A stretch of 64,000 nucleotides of DNA from Lachnospiraceae bacterium (GTDB taxonomy: Bacteria > Bacillota > Clostridia > Lachnospirales > Lachnospiraceae), in the NCBI GenBank assembly GCA_022845895.1, contig AP025573.1, positions 840,501 through 904,500 of the forward strand, in the 5' to 3' direction. Below are positions 50,648-59,212 of the stretch, piece by piece (the stretch's first letter is position 1; each line of letters opens with the position of its first letter). The notes beneath the pieces were generated by a model. The model was not told the origin of the DNA. It did no database searches and worked only from the letters and a program-made list of their open reading frames with translations. Both the position numbers and the translations under genes were made by a program.

Positions 50648-52330
50648 ATGGATGTGTATACACTGGCCCTTGTCGCAGGAGCGATAGTTTCTATTTTTAT
50701 CATTGCGGTCTGGTCAAGATACGCCGGCCAAAAAAGGGTGCGGGATTCTATACGGAAGCAGTATGGGAAAAAGCCGGATAGGAAAGAGATGGATTTTCAG
50801 CTCACCGGCCAGTATTTTGCAGAGGCTGAGCACAAAGATACAGACGGGCTTGTTGACGATGAGACATGGAATGATCTTGACATGTCCGAAGTGTTCCAGC
50901 GGTTAAATGCAACATGCTCTTTTGCAGGCGAGCAGTATTTGTATGCATCACTTAGAATCTTATCGCAGGATGAGGAAAAGTTCTCCAAATATGAACGCAG
51001 GATGTCCTACTTCGAAGAGAATCCAAAGGAACGTGAAGAGATACAGTTTGAGCTCTACAAGATAGGTAAGCGGCCGAGCTACTATTATCTGCCTTCATTT
51101 TTTAATAATATAGATGCATTTAAAATGAGCCGTGTTACGTTCTACAGAGTAATGCAGGCTGCAATCCTGGCAAGTCTGCTGCTTTGCCTTGTCCTTCGCA
51201 CAAAATGGATACTTATTGCCACATTCTGTCTGTTTCTTATCAATATTGTCATCCATGGATTGATGAAGGGAGAATATGATACACAGCTGGAAGTGATAGA
51301 AGGGATATATGGCCTGATGCAGGTAATGCGGAAGCTGACCGGAAGCAGGGCAGGCGAGTTTGGAGAAGAGTTTAAGGAATTCTACCATATTGCCGCCGAT
51401 TTGAAAGATTCTGAAAAGAAATTCTCATATCTGCTCGGTAGAAAGAGGGCATCGGCGACCGGCGATTTCATGGAAGTGGCGGCGACATATATAACGGGAG
51501 CATTCCTCCTTGACTGTACGATGTATAATAAGATAATCCGGGAGATAGAGGAGAGGATAGATACGTTTATCTGGCTGTATGAGCTGGTCGGAGAACTGGA
51601 TATGCTCATATCCATCGCATCATTCCGAAAGAGCCTTCCGGCCTACTGTCTACCGGATTTCCATGAAGAGCTGTCCATAGAGATGGAGGACATCTATCAT
51701 CCGCTTATCGACAATCCTGTATACAACAGTGTCAGGCTGCACAAAAATACCATCATCACAGGCTCCAATGCATCAGGAAAGTCGACGTTTATCAAAGCGG
51801 CAGCAATCAACGAGATATTTGCTCAGACAATCCATACATGTACGGCCCGGAGATTTGTGCTTCCTCCGACCTATGTAAAGTCTTCCATGGCCGTGAGGGA
51901 CAACCTGATGGCAGGGGAAAGCTACTATATACGTGAAATCAAGTCGCTGAAGAGGACAGCTCTAAGTACGGATGGCAGGCTGCCCGTATTCTGCGCCATT
52001 GACGAGATACTGCGTGGGACGAATACCGATGAGCGTCTGGCCGCGTCGGCGTCCATCCTCCGGTATCTGCAGGATAAGAACTGCATCGTCCTCGTGGCTA
52101 CGCATGACCTGGAACTGCTGGATATGCTGAAGGACAGCGGCTATGACAACTATTACTTCAGCGAGCAGCCGGAGGCGGAAGATGTCATATTCGATTATAA
52201 GATTCACAGCGGGGTCAGCAAAAACACGAATGCCATAAGGCTTCTTGAAAGGATAGGATTTCCAGAGGAAGTGATTGGATGCGCCAATCATTTTTATCAG
52301 CAGATAATTGTGACCAAATCACAGAAATGA
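50648..52330 (+). CDS. Membrane-anchored MutS-like ATPase
   Basis: A 560-residue protein with an N-terminal membrane helix (about 4-24), two central helices near 170-215, and a C-terminal MutS-type ATPase domain: Walker A ITGSNASGKSTFIKAAAIN near 368-386 and Walker B FCAIDEILRGTNTDERLAASAS near 440-460, with the final VATHDLELLD. The mismatch-recognition and connector domains of MutS are absent, so it is not a classical repair protein. The function is unknown; similar membrane MutS-like proteins are common in Lachnospiraceae. It is monocistronic with an AAGGAG site. Confidence 0.8.
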   Translation: MDVYTLALVAGAIVSIFIIAVWSRYAGQKRVRDSIRKQYGKKPDRKEMDFQLTGQYFAEAEHKDTDGLVDDETWNDLDMSEVFQRLNATCSFAGEQYLYASLRILSQDEEKFSKYERRMSYFEENPKEREEIQFELYKIGKRPSYYYLPSFFNNIDAFKMSRVTFYRVMQAAILASLLLCLVLRTKWILIATFCLFLINIVIHGLMKGEYDTQLEVIEGIYGLMQVMRKLTGSRAGEFGEEFKEFYHIAADLKDSEKKFSYLLGRKRASATGDFMEVAATYITGAFLLDCTMYNKIIREIEERIDTFIWLYELVGELDMLISIASFRKSLPAYCLPDFHEELSIEMEDIYHPLIDNPVYNSVRLHKNTIITGSNASGKSTFIKAAAINEIFAQTIHTCTARRFVLPPTYVKSSMAVRDNLMAGESYYIREIKSLKRTALSTDGRLPVFCAIDEILRGTNTDERLAASASILRYLQDKNCIVLVATHDLELLDMLKDSGYDNYYFSEQPEAEDVIFDYKIHSGVSKNTNAIRLLERIGFPEEVIGCANHFYQQIIVTKSQK

Positions 52331-52400
52331 GGCTCAGATGGTGTATAATAAAGACAACAACAAAACAAAATAAGATTATCGATAGAAAGGAAGTAATATT

Positions 52401-52712
52401 ATGGCAGCAATACATGTAACGAAGGACAATTTTAAACAAGAGGTGTTAGAAGCGGATGTACCGGTACTGGTCGATTTCTGGGCTGAGTGGTGCGGACCGT
52501 GCCAGATGGTCCTGCCGATTGTCGAAGAGCTGGCTGGAGAAGTCAAGGACGCGAAAATCTGTAAAATCAATGTCGACGAACAGATGGAACTGGCAAAAGA
52601 ATTCCGCGTCATGTCGATACCGACGCTTATGGTATTCAAGGATGGACAGAAAGTCAAATCAGAAGTGGGAGCAAAGTCTAAAGAAGAGCTGAAGGCGATG
52701 CTGGGAGTGTAG
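52401..52712 (+). CDS. trxA: Thioredoxin
   Basis: A 103-residue thioredoxin with the active site WAEWCGPCQ near 26-34 (canonical WCGPC), the buried Asp in VLVDFWA, and the cis-Pro loop SIPTL near 74. It reduces protein disulfides in the cytoplasm. It has its own AAAGGAAG site and a terminator 12 bp after the stop. No thioredoxin reductase gene is next to it. Confidence 0.95.
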   Translation: MAAIHVTKDNFKQEVLEADVPVLVDFWAEWCGPCQMVLPIVEELAGEVKDAKICKINVDEQMELAKEFRVMSIPTLMVFKDGQKVKSEVGAKSKEELKAMLGV

Positions 52713-52724
52713 AAGAAAGCGGAG

Positions 52725-52758
52725 ACAGACCCCTGTAAAGACACAGAGGTCTGTTTTT
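52725..52758 (+). terminator. Terminator of the thioredoxin gene
   Basis: ACAGACC (52725-52731) pairs with GGTCTGT (52748-52754), extended inward by CCTGT/ACAG with a bulge, followed by a T-run ending at 52758. It overlaps the end of the convergent glycerate kinase gene only on its right flank. Confidence 0.8.
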
Positions 52759-53892
52759 CTATCCGTCCAGAAGCCGGAACACCTGCTCCACTGCCGCAGT
52801 TATGTTTTCACGGGCGGTATCGGGCTTCATGGCCTCTTCAAGCGTTGTGACGCCCCGGATGACAGTGAAGTAGGCGTCGATGCCGGCATCGATGCAGGCT
52901 GACGCTTCTTTTGTTACGGTTCCGGCAAATGCAATCACTTTTATACCATATTCTTTCGCAAGCCGGGCAACTCCTGCCGGCGCTTTTCCCATCGCTGTCT
53001 GTGCATCGAGGCAGCCTTCTCCGGTGACGACGATATCGGCATCGGCCAGCTCTTCCCTCAGTCCGACTGCATCCAAGACCAGGTCGATTCCCGGCGAAAG
53101 TGAAGCCCCCAGATAACTTAGAAAAGCAAAGCCGAGCCCTCCTGCCGCTCCGGCACCTTCCACTTTGGCATAATGGCTGCCAAGTGTTCCGGCCGTGACG
53201 GCAGCATAGTGGGCCATGTCTTTATCCAGCTTATCCAGCAGTCCTTCCGTTACCCCTTTCTGTGGGCCATAGATATAAGTTGCCCCGTTTTTTCCGCAGA
53301 GCGGGTTCGTGACATCACAGGCAACCTGAAAACGACACCCGGCCAGCAGCGGGTTACATCCTTGCGTATCTATGAACATTATCTTGCCCAGCGCCTGGCC
53401 CCCTTCTCCGGCGTCCCGTCCATCCTTGTCGAGGAAGCGGAAACCGAGCGCCTTTAACATGCCGATGCCGCCGTCGTTCGTAACGCTCCCGCCGATACCG
53501 ATGATAAAGTTGCGGCAGCCCCGTAAAACCGCGTCCTGTATAATCTCCCCGACCCCATACGTACTGGCAGTAAGAGGATTCCTGTCTTCCGGAGGTACGA
53601 GCGTGATACCGGCTGCAGCTGCCATCTCTATCACTGCCGTGGAAGAGACGCTAAGATACCCGTAGCAGGCGGGGACCGGATGCCCCATAGGGCCCGTGAC
53701 GGTGATGGCGATTTTTCTTCCGCCAAGCCCTTCAATAAGGGCGTCGGTCGTCCCCTCCCCGCCGTCCGCCAGAGGCTTTATGATGACAGAAGCGTCTGGT
53801 CTGGCGGCAAGTATGCCTGCTTTGGCCGCACGACCGGCCTCCATGGAAGAGAGGCTACCCTTAAATGAATCCACAGCAATTACAACCTTCAT
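52759..53892 (-). CDS. Glycerate kinase
   Basis: A 377-residue class I glycerate kinase (GlxK/GarK family), which makes 2-phosphoglycerate from glycerate and ATP. Conserved parts are IAVDSFKGSLSSMEAGRAAKAGI at the N-terminus, PLADGGEGTTDALIEGLGG near 45-63, GIGGSVTNDGGIGMLKALG near 125-143, and TGEGCLDAQTAMGKAPAGVARLA near 285-307. AAGGAG lies about 8 nt before the ATG at 53892, so the seven extra upstream codons are not used. It is convergent with thioredoxin, and a hairpin at 53978-54014 separates it from the Crp/Fnr gene. Confidence 0.93.
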   Translation of the reverse strand: MKVVIAVDSFKGSLSSMEAGRAAKAGILAARPDASVIIKPLADGGEGTTDALIEGLGGRKIAITVTGPMGHPVPACYGYLSVSSTAVIEMAAAAGITLVPPEDRNPLTASTYGVGEIIQDAVLRGCRNFIIGIGGSVTNDGGIGMLKALGFRFLDKDGRDAGEGGQALGKIMFIDTQGCNPLLAGCRFQVACDVTNPLCGKNGATYIYGPQKGVTEGLLDKLDKDMAHYAAVTAGTLGSHYAKVEGAGAAGGLGFAFLSYLGASLSPGIDLVLDAVGLREELADADIVVTGEGCLDAQTAMGKAPAGVARLAKEYGIKVIAFAGTVTKEASACIDAGIDAYFTVIRGVTTLEEAMKPDTARENITAAVEQVFRLLDG

Positions 53893-53977
53893 AATCTTCG
53901 CTCCTTTTCTCAATCTTGTTACTTAAAGCATATCATATATGTGGGTCTGGCGGGAAATGCTTTCCGCGATACATAGA

Positions 53978-54014
53978 AACAACCTGCCGGACTGCATAAA
54001 TCCGGCAGGTTGTT
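53978..54014 (-). terminator. Terminator of the Crp/Fnr gene
   Basis: AACAACCTGCCGGA (53978-53991) and TCCGGCAGGTTGTT (54001-54014) form a perfect 14-bp stem with a 9-nt loop. Reading leftward TTCTATG follows the TTGTT end of the stem. Confidence 0.75.
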
Positions 54015-54068
54015 ATGTGACGATATGTTCTTGGTAAAAGTCTGCAAGAGCCATGGGACTCGGTAGTT

Positions 54069-54746
54069 TCAGATGAGAGATTTGAGCCTGCCTTTATCCG
54101 TAATCTTCACAGTTCCTCTTGAGAGCTCCACATAGCCTTCGGAGGAAAAATACTTGAGCATGCGCGTCACGACCTCTCTGGCGCTCCCCATAAGCTTTGC
54201 AATCTGCTCGTGCGTGAGCTTGATTTCGTCCGAGTGCAGCGAAGCAGCTTCATCGAGGAGAAAGATGGCAAGCCTTTTGTCAAAGCTCATAAAGAGAATC
54301 TGCTGCATGGCCCACATGACATCTGAGAATCGTTCTGTGGTGAGCCGGTAAGTAAAGGCCTCCGCATATACATTTCCTTCGATGATGGAGGCAAATGCCT
54401 TGGAACAGAGCTGGATCAAATCACAGTCTGACACGACGTCGATGTAGACATCGAATGTTATGGACTGCAGGACACAGGATGCGGACAGGACGCAGACTTC
54501 TCCTTCATTAATTCGATATAAGGTTATCTCCCTTCCGTCTTCCGAAAGTATGTAGACTCTCAGGGAACCGGATTTGACGATGAGCGTACCGATGCATTCA
54601 TAGTCTGCACTGTGAAGTATCGTCCCTTTCTCATACGAGCCGGACGCCGCGCTTTCTATAAGCATAGACTGCTGTGTATGTGTAAGCTGGTTCCAGAAAG
54701 TAAGCGTCTCTTTCAGTAAATGTATATCTTCTTGTCGTGTCAGCAT
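54069..54746 (-). CDS. Crp/Fnr-family transcriptional regulator
   Basis: A 225-residue regulator with an N-terminal cyclic-nucleotide-binding-like beta barrel (about 25-120, GSLRVYILSEDGREITLYRINEGEVCVLSASCVL) and a C-terminal winged HTH (about 150-222; recognition helix near LTHEQIAKLMGSAREVVTRMLKYFSSEGYV). There is no FNR-type four-Cys cluster, but several cysteines (CVLSASC, SDCDLIQLC) could sense redox or NO. Relatives control hcp or redox genes. It could bind the palindrome at 626-643 (inference). Confidence 0.87.
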   Translation of the reverse strand: MLTRQEDIHLLKETLTFWNQLTHTQQSMLIESAASGSYEKGTILHSADYECIGTLIVKSGSLRVYILSEDGREITLYRINEGEVCVLSASCVLQSITFDVYIDVVSDCDLIQLCSKAFASIIEGNVYAEAFTYRLTTERFSDVMWAMQQILFMSFDKRLAIFLLDEAASLHSDEIKLTHEQIAKLMGSAREVVTRMLKYFSSEGYVELSRGTVKITDKGRLKSLI

Positions 54747-54835
54747 AGAACCATCCTTTCATATCATATTCTTTCTGTTTTAAACAGTATATCACAATTC
54801 ACGAAAAAGAATGAAAAAGAATGGCAAGGATACGG

Positions 54836-55510
54836 TCAGCACGTGTATTTTCCTGCGCAGCGCCGCCAGTATATGTTAGAGAGCATAGTAGCTGCAGCGG
54901 CAATCGCAGCTGCGACAGTTATGACAAGCCAGCCGTCTGCTATCAAAATTGGTCTGTTAACAGGTTCATAAAATCTGCTTAATAACATGAATGCGCTTAA
55001 AAACAGGAAGAAGATGAAAAGATAAGGAAGGTGGCGCACTACTGGACTAGAAGCTATGGAAAACCTGTTGCGTATGTAGGACGCCAGAAAGTTACATCCC
55101 ATGTAGTATAAGAAGACAAGCAGCAGATCGCTCCATGCGATTGTGTAAGGGGAAAAAAGGAAATACTTTATGAAGAGCCATATGGCGGCAAACTGGATCG
55201 TATTTACAGCGGCATTCAGCAGATGTTCGCTGCGCGCGCTGCTTTCCCCGTTCTGGATAATATCATCGCAGAATTCCTTCGGTGCCACGCCGAGCTTATC
55301 CTGAAGGGCAAGCCCTTCCTTATCAGCTTCCAGCGCCATGCCTATCAGGTCCTTGCGGATTACCTGTATCTGGAAGAGAGAGAGGGAAGAGGATGAAAGG
55401 TAACGGACCATATTCTGTACAGCCGCATAATTCTCTCTGCATTCGATATCGGCAGCCAAGTCGTTGTTTTCTCTGTCCAAGATTTTGAGTTCATTTCTTA
55501 ATGGATTCAT
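54836..55510 (-). CDS. DUF1048-type membrane protein next to a PadR regulator
   Basis: A 224-residue protein with an N-terminal helical segment (about 1-85, NPLRNELKILDRENNDLAADIECRENYAAV) and four membrane helices in the C-terminal half. The ATG overlaps the PadR stop by 4 nt, so the two are one operon. Such PadR-membrane protein pairs are common in Firmicutes; the role is unknown. Confidence 0.65.
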   Translation of the reverse strand: MNPLRNELKILDRENNDLAADIECRENYAAVQNMVRYLSSSSLSLFQIQVIRKDLIGMALEADKEGLALQDKLGVAPKEFCDDIIQNGESSARSEHLLNAAVNTIQFAAIWLFIKYFLFSPYTIAWSDLLLVFLYYMGCNFLASYIRNRFSIASSPVVRHLPYLFIFFLFLSAFMLLSRFYEPVNRPILIADGWLVITVAAAIAAAATMLSNIYWRRCAGKYTC

Positions 55511-55848
55511 ATGCGTTCCTCCTTCATATTCTCTTCATTAAAAATCCGGTTTACTGAAATGCAAGTCTCTTTCCAGCTGTTATAGAAGCTGTACAGATAT
55601 TCTTTTCCATCCTTCGTCAGAACATAATATTTCCGGCTCGGGCCGAGGGGGCTTGGCTTGTAAGTGGCGGAAATCAGCTTTTTCTTCTCCAGCCGCAGAA
55701 GCAGGGGATACAGAGTACCTTCTCTTACATCTTGAAATCCATTTTCCTGAAGCTTCACGACAATCTCATACCCATATGTCTCGGACTTGTCTATTATCTT
55801 CAGGATACAGCCTTCCAGTATTCCTTTCATAAGCTGGGATTTGTCCAT
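55507..55848 (-). CDS. PadR-family regulator
   Basis: A 113-residue winged-helix repressor. It has the PadR pattern MKGILEGCILKIIDKSETYGYEIVVKLQENGF, then VREGTLYPLLLRLEKKKLISATY and GPSRKYYVLTKDGKEYL. It probably represses its own operon with the downstream membrane protein. Ligand unknown. Confidence 0.9.
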   Translation of the reverse strand: MDKSQLMKGILEGCILKIIDKSETYGYEIVVKLQENGFQDVREGTLYPLLLRLEKKKLISATYKPSPLGPSRKYYVLTKDGKEYLYSFYNSWKETCISVNRIFNEENMKEERI

Positions 55849-55998
55849 CTTACATCACATCCTTCCGCTACCTTGCATTGCAATATTCTTTACTATATTG
55901 TATCACAAGATAGCTGCATGTCAACCAGATAATGTATTTTTCTGGAAGAACTGGAAATAATTAATACGTATCTGATTCAGACTGGAGGGTGGAGAACG

Positions 55999-56598
55999 AT
56001 GAATGAATTTATTACAGGCTATCTGCAGAAGATCATACCGGTCAGCTTTAATCTGGAGACAGCGGAGGAATTTATAACAATTGGGGACGCGGATCCTGCA
56101 TTTACGTTGAAGATCAACCGTAATATCCCGAAGCGGGAGCTTCTCAACAGTACGTCGCTGGCGCTTGGAGAAGCCTATATGCGGGAAGATATCGATGTGG
56201 ATAAGGACCTGTTTGAAGTGCTGGACAGCTTCCTTGGGGAGATGGGCAAGTTCAGCGTAAACCGCGGGGCGCTTCACCGGATTCTTTATACGTCGAAGAA
56301 CATCCGAAGCCAGGAGAAGGAAGTGACGTCCCATTATGATATAGGAAATGATTTCTATAAGCTCTGGCTGGATGAGACGATGAGCTATTCATGCGGTTAT
56401 TTTAAAGAGGATACTGATACGCTTTATGAGGCGCAGGTTAACAAGGTAGAACATATACTGGGCAAGATGCATCTGAAGGAGGGGATGACGATACTGGACA
56501 AAACCACACCGAGATTGATACAATTCCATACCCTCAAAAATGCCGTAAATCCGCCGTTTCTGGGCGGTTTTTCTATTTTCGGCACTGTGGCGGCATAG
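55999..56598 (+). pseudogene. cfa: Cyclopropane fatty acid synthase, 3' part replaced by inserted DNA
   Basis: The first about 167 codons encode the N-terminal part of a cyclopropane-fatty-acyl-phospholipid synthase (VTSHYDIGNDFYKLWLDETMSYSCGYF near 110-136, then KVEHILGKMHLKEGMTILD). Relatives continue with IGCGWG, the SAM-binding motif, and about 220 more residues. Here the frame changes to unrelated KTTPRLIQFH near base 56500, runs about 32 codons and stops at 56598. The SAM site and active centre are lost, so the product cannot be functional. The missing 3' part should lie beyond the right end of the inserted element, outside this window. Confidence 0.85.
56551..56572 (+). terminator. Small terminator just inside the element's left end
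   Basis: CCGCC (56551-56555) pairs with GGCGG (56563-56567), followed by TTTTTC. It would stop transcription running in from the interrupted cfa gene. Confidence 0.6.
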
Positions 56599-56638
56599 GC
56601 AGAAAGGTCATTCAGCCGAAACAGATACGCTTTCCAGT

Positions 56639-56679
56639 TCTACTCTGTAACGATAACTTTCTTATCGTTACAGAGTAGA
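56639..56679. promoter_or_regulatory. Perfect 18-bp hairpin upstream of the defence operon
   Basis: TCTACTCTGTAACGATAA (56639-56656) and its exact complement (56662-56679) surround a 5-nt loop CTTTC. No T-run follows. It lies about 105 bp before the -35 of the operon and may be a structured RNA end, a protein-binding site or a recombination site. Confidence 0.45.
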
Positions 56680-56783
56680 ATCATCGTTAAGATGTAGGTG
56701 TTGTTGTTTTCAAAATAGTGTCCTTGCAAATGTGTGTTTAAATACACAAACAGATACAAACATATACAAATTACAAAAAACAC

Positions 56784-56812
56784 TTGAAAACTTTTCTGGT
56801 TTGTGATATGAT
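56784..56812 (+). promoter_or_regulatory. Promoter of the defence operon
   Basis: -35 TTGAAA (56784-56789), 17-bp spacer, -10 TATGAT (56807-56812), with transcript start near 56819. Just upstream are three to four spaced ACAAA repeats (56736-56775) and a near-palindrome TGTGTTTAAATACACA (56731-56746) that could be operators for the HTH protein. Confidence 0.65.
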
Positions 56813-56859
56813 AATATTCGGTAAGTTTTAAGCGATTTTAAGCTGGTTGAGGTGGAACC

Positions 56860-57054
56860 ATGAGCGAAAGAATTGAGGAAAAATGGATTAACATTGATGA
56901 GGCTGCCAACTATCTTAGTGTGAAGCCTGCAACTGTTAGGGATTGGATTCGAAAAGGAAAAAACATCCCTGCCCATAAAATCGGAAAACAATGGAAATTC
57001 AAATATTCAGAGTTGGACGCTTGGGTAAACAGCGGCAAAAGCGCAATGGAGTGA
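56860..57054 (+). CDS. Small excisionase-type helix-turn-helix protein
   Basis: A 64-residue DNA-binding protein with a MerR/excisionase-type winged HTH: WINIDEAANYLSVKPATVRDWIRKG, then IPAHKIGKQWKFKYSELDAWV. It could control the restriction genes that follow (like a C protein) or act as an excision factor for the element. The ribosome site is GAGGTGG. It starts about 40 nt downstream of the predicted transcript start. Confidence 0.8.
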   Translation: MSERIEEKWINIDEAANYLSVKPATVRDWIRKGKNIPAHKIGKQWKFKYSELDAWVNSGKSAME

Positions 57055-57090
57055 TTTTTGATATACCACAGCAAGCAAGGAGTTGGTAGC

Positions 57091-58152
57091 ATGGGCAAAC
57101 AATTCAAAGTAGTAGATTTATTCTGTGGAGCAGGCGGACTTCACATGGGATTTGAAAAGACCGGGTATGACATCAGGCTTTGTGTTGATAACGATAACCT
57201 TGTAGAAAAAACGCATAAAAGGAACTTCCCGAACATTCCTTTCATCAATAAAGATATCAGGGAATTGTCATCGGACGAAGTCAAGAAATATCTCGATGGT
57301 AGCGATGTAGACATCGTCATTGGTGGTCCCCCGTGTCAAGGCTTTTCAACAATTGGTAAGCGAGTATCCTCCAATCCTGAAGTGAGGGCCGAACACGATC
57401 CTCGCAATGAACTGGTACTGACGTATGCAAGACTCATCCGTGAATTGCGTCCAAAGTTTATTGTTATGGAAAACGTAAAAGGTATCCTTACTATGAAAGG
57501 TGGAGCATATCTTGCAACTGTTCTCAAGGAATTAAAGGGTGCAGGATATAATGTAGACTATAGACTTATAAACATGGCCGACTACGGGGTACCTCAAATT
57601 AGAGAGAGAGTCATAATAATAGGAAACCGCATGGGGCTTCCCGTTGCATTTCCCGAACCGGATCATTCGGACAATCCTAATGACGGCTTGCCAGGATGGG
57701 TACCGTGCTGGGATGTTATTAAGGACTTGGTTGGTCTGAAGGATATGCCGGAATTCAACCATGTAGCTTTAAAACATACAGATAAAATAATAGCGAGGTA
57801 TAAGATGATTCCGGAAGGCGGGCGTCTTCCAGAAGATTCATTACCGCCAGAGCTGTACAGAAAAAATTTTGGCAACACATACAAGAGGCTTAATCGGTCA
57901 CGGCCTGCGCTAACGATGGTTCCAGGAAATGATGCGTTTCCAATACACCCAGAACTGAACAGAAGCCTTACTGTCCGTGAAGCAGCCAGGATTCAGACAT
58001 TCCCCGATGAAATGATTTTTGAAGGGAATCGAAGACAGCAAGGACACCAAGTGGGAAACGCGGTGCCCCCGCTCTTCTCCGAGAAACTGGCTAAATTCTT
58101 GCTCTTGCAGTTAGAAAAAGCCTCGGAGGAGGAAAAGGATGAACGCAATTGA
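57091..58152 (+). CDS. DNA (cytosine-5) methyltransferase 1
   Basis: A 353-residue C5 methyltransferase. Motif I VDLFCGAGGLHMGF at about 8-21, catalytic motif IV GGPPCQGFSTIGKR near 81-94, motif VI ENVKGI near 130, motif VIII QIRERVIIIG near 171, and motifs IX-X RIQTFPDEMIF and QVGNAVPP near the end. The target-recognition region between VIII and IX is about 100 residues. The longer frame starts with TTG at 57058; AAGGAG before the ATG at 57091 is preferred. It overlaps the second methyltransferase by 14 bp. Confidence 0.92.
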   Translation: MGKQFKVVDLFCGAGGLHMGFEKTGYDIRLCVDNDNLVEKTHKRNFPNIPFINKDIRELSSDEVKKYLDGSDVDIVIGGPPCQGFSTIGKRVSSNPEVRAEHDPRNELVLTYARLIRELRPKFIVMENVKGILTMKGGAYLATVLKELKGAGYNVDYRLINMADYGVPQIRERVIIIGNRMGLPVAFPEPDHSDNPNDGLPGWVPCWDVIKDLVGLKDMPEFNHVALKHTDKIIARYKMIPEGGRLPEDSLPPELYRKNFGNTYKRLNRSRPALTMVPGNDAFPIHPELNRSLTVREAARIQTFPDEMIFEGNRRQQGHQVGNAVPPLFSEKLAKFLLLQLEKASEEEKDERN

Positions 58153-59212
58153 TTTATTTTCAGGAGCCGGCGGTTTGACTCTGGCACTAAAAAACAGTGG
58201 ATTTAATGTGTTACTGGCAAATGAGATAAATGCGCGGTTCGCCGAAACACACAGTTATAATTTCCCCGATATTCCTTTAATTCTGGAGGATATCAAGCAC
58301 CTGGGACGAGATAAACTGGAGGCTATACTAAAGGGGCGTGATGTCGATTTAGTAGTCGGCGGCCCGCCTTGTCAGGGCTTTTCGGTTTTCGGAAAACGAA
58401 GATTTATCAATACGCAGGGATATGAACCGCAGAACGATCCTCGGAATGCGCTTGTGTATGAGTATATTAGAATTGTGGAGATGCTAAAACCGAAATTTTT
58501 CTTTATGGAGAATGTAAAGGGATTTACAAATCTTGACAAAGGTCTATTTGTAAAAAAAATCGAAGAGCGATTTAGAGAAATCGGATATGAAAATATTTGG
58601 TGTGAAATCGTCTGTTCTGCTGATTACGGTGTACCGCAAGAACGATATCGTATGTTTATGATTGGGAACAGAATTGGAGTGAATTATGAGCCGCCGGAGA
58701 AGACGAATTTCCCAATCGGTTCTGGAAAAATGCCGGTGTACGCTACAGTTGGTAGCGCAATCATGGATTTGATGGGAAAAGAAAACCAGATACCTAACCA
58801 TGTTCCTTTGGCCCATAAGCCAATTGTGGCCGCGAGGTATGGGTATGTTAAAGAGGGATGCAAACTGAATGTTGATGATCTCCCTCCCGAACTTGCGGTA
58901 GCTACACGGAGAGACTCAAAGACGGGGAAAGTGTCAAATTACAGCCACGTCTATAAACGGCTGGACAGAAACAAGCCGTCAACGACAATGGTCCCGGGGC
59001 ATAACGCATTCCCAATTCATCCGATATTAAATAGAACGCTTACTGCAAGGGAAGCTGCTAGAATACAGACTTTTCCAGACACACATATTTTCTTCGGAAC
59101 AAGGCAGGAACAGTGCATTCAAGTCGGCAATGCGGTTCCTCCTAAAATGGCTGAACCATTTTTAAAGAAAATACGGGAATATATTGAAAACAGTGAGGAG
59201 GTAACGCCATGA
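58139..59212 (+). CDS. DNA (cytosine-5) methyltransferase 2
   Basis: A 357-residue C5 methyltransferase: motif I IDLFSGAGGLTLAL at 4-17, motif IV GGPPCQGFSVFGKR near 75-88, ENVKGF near 129, QERYRMFMIG near 168, RIQTFPDTHIF and QVGNAVPP near the end. It is related to methyltransferase 1 but the target-recognition region differs. Two C5 methyltransferases in one operon are typical of systems with asymmetric recognition sites, where each enzyme modifies one strand. It overlaps the nuclease start by 4 nt. Confidence 0.92.
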   Translation: MNAIDLFSGAGGLTLALKNSGFNVLLANEINARFAETHSYNFPDIPLILEDIKHLGRDKLEAILKGRDVDLVVGGPPCQGFSVFGKRRFINTQGYEPQNDPRNALVYEYIRIVEMLKPKFFFMENVKGFTNLDKGLFVKKIEERFREIGYENIWCEIVCSADYGVPQERYRMFMIGNRIGVNYEPPEKTNFPIGSGKMPVYATVGSAIMDLMGKENQIPNHVPLAHKPIVAARYGYVKEGCKLNVDDLPPELAVATRRDSKTGKVSNYSHVYKRLDRNKPSTTMVPGHNAFPIHPILNRTLTAREAARIQTFPDTHIFFGTRQEQCIQVGNAVPPKMAEPFLKKIREYIENSEEVTP

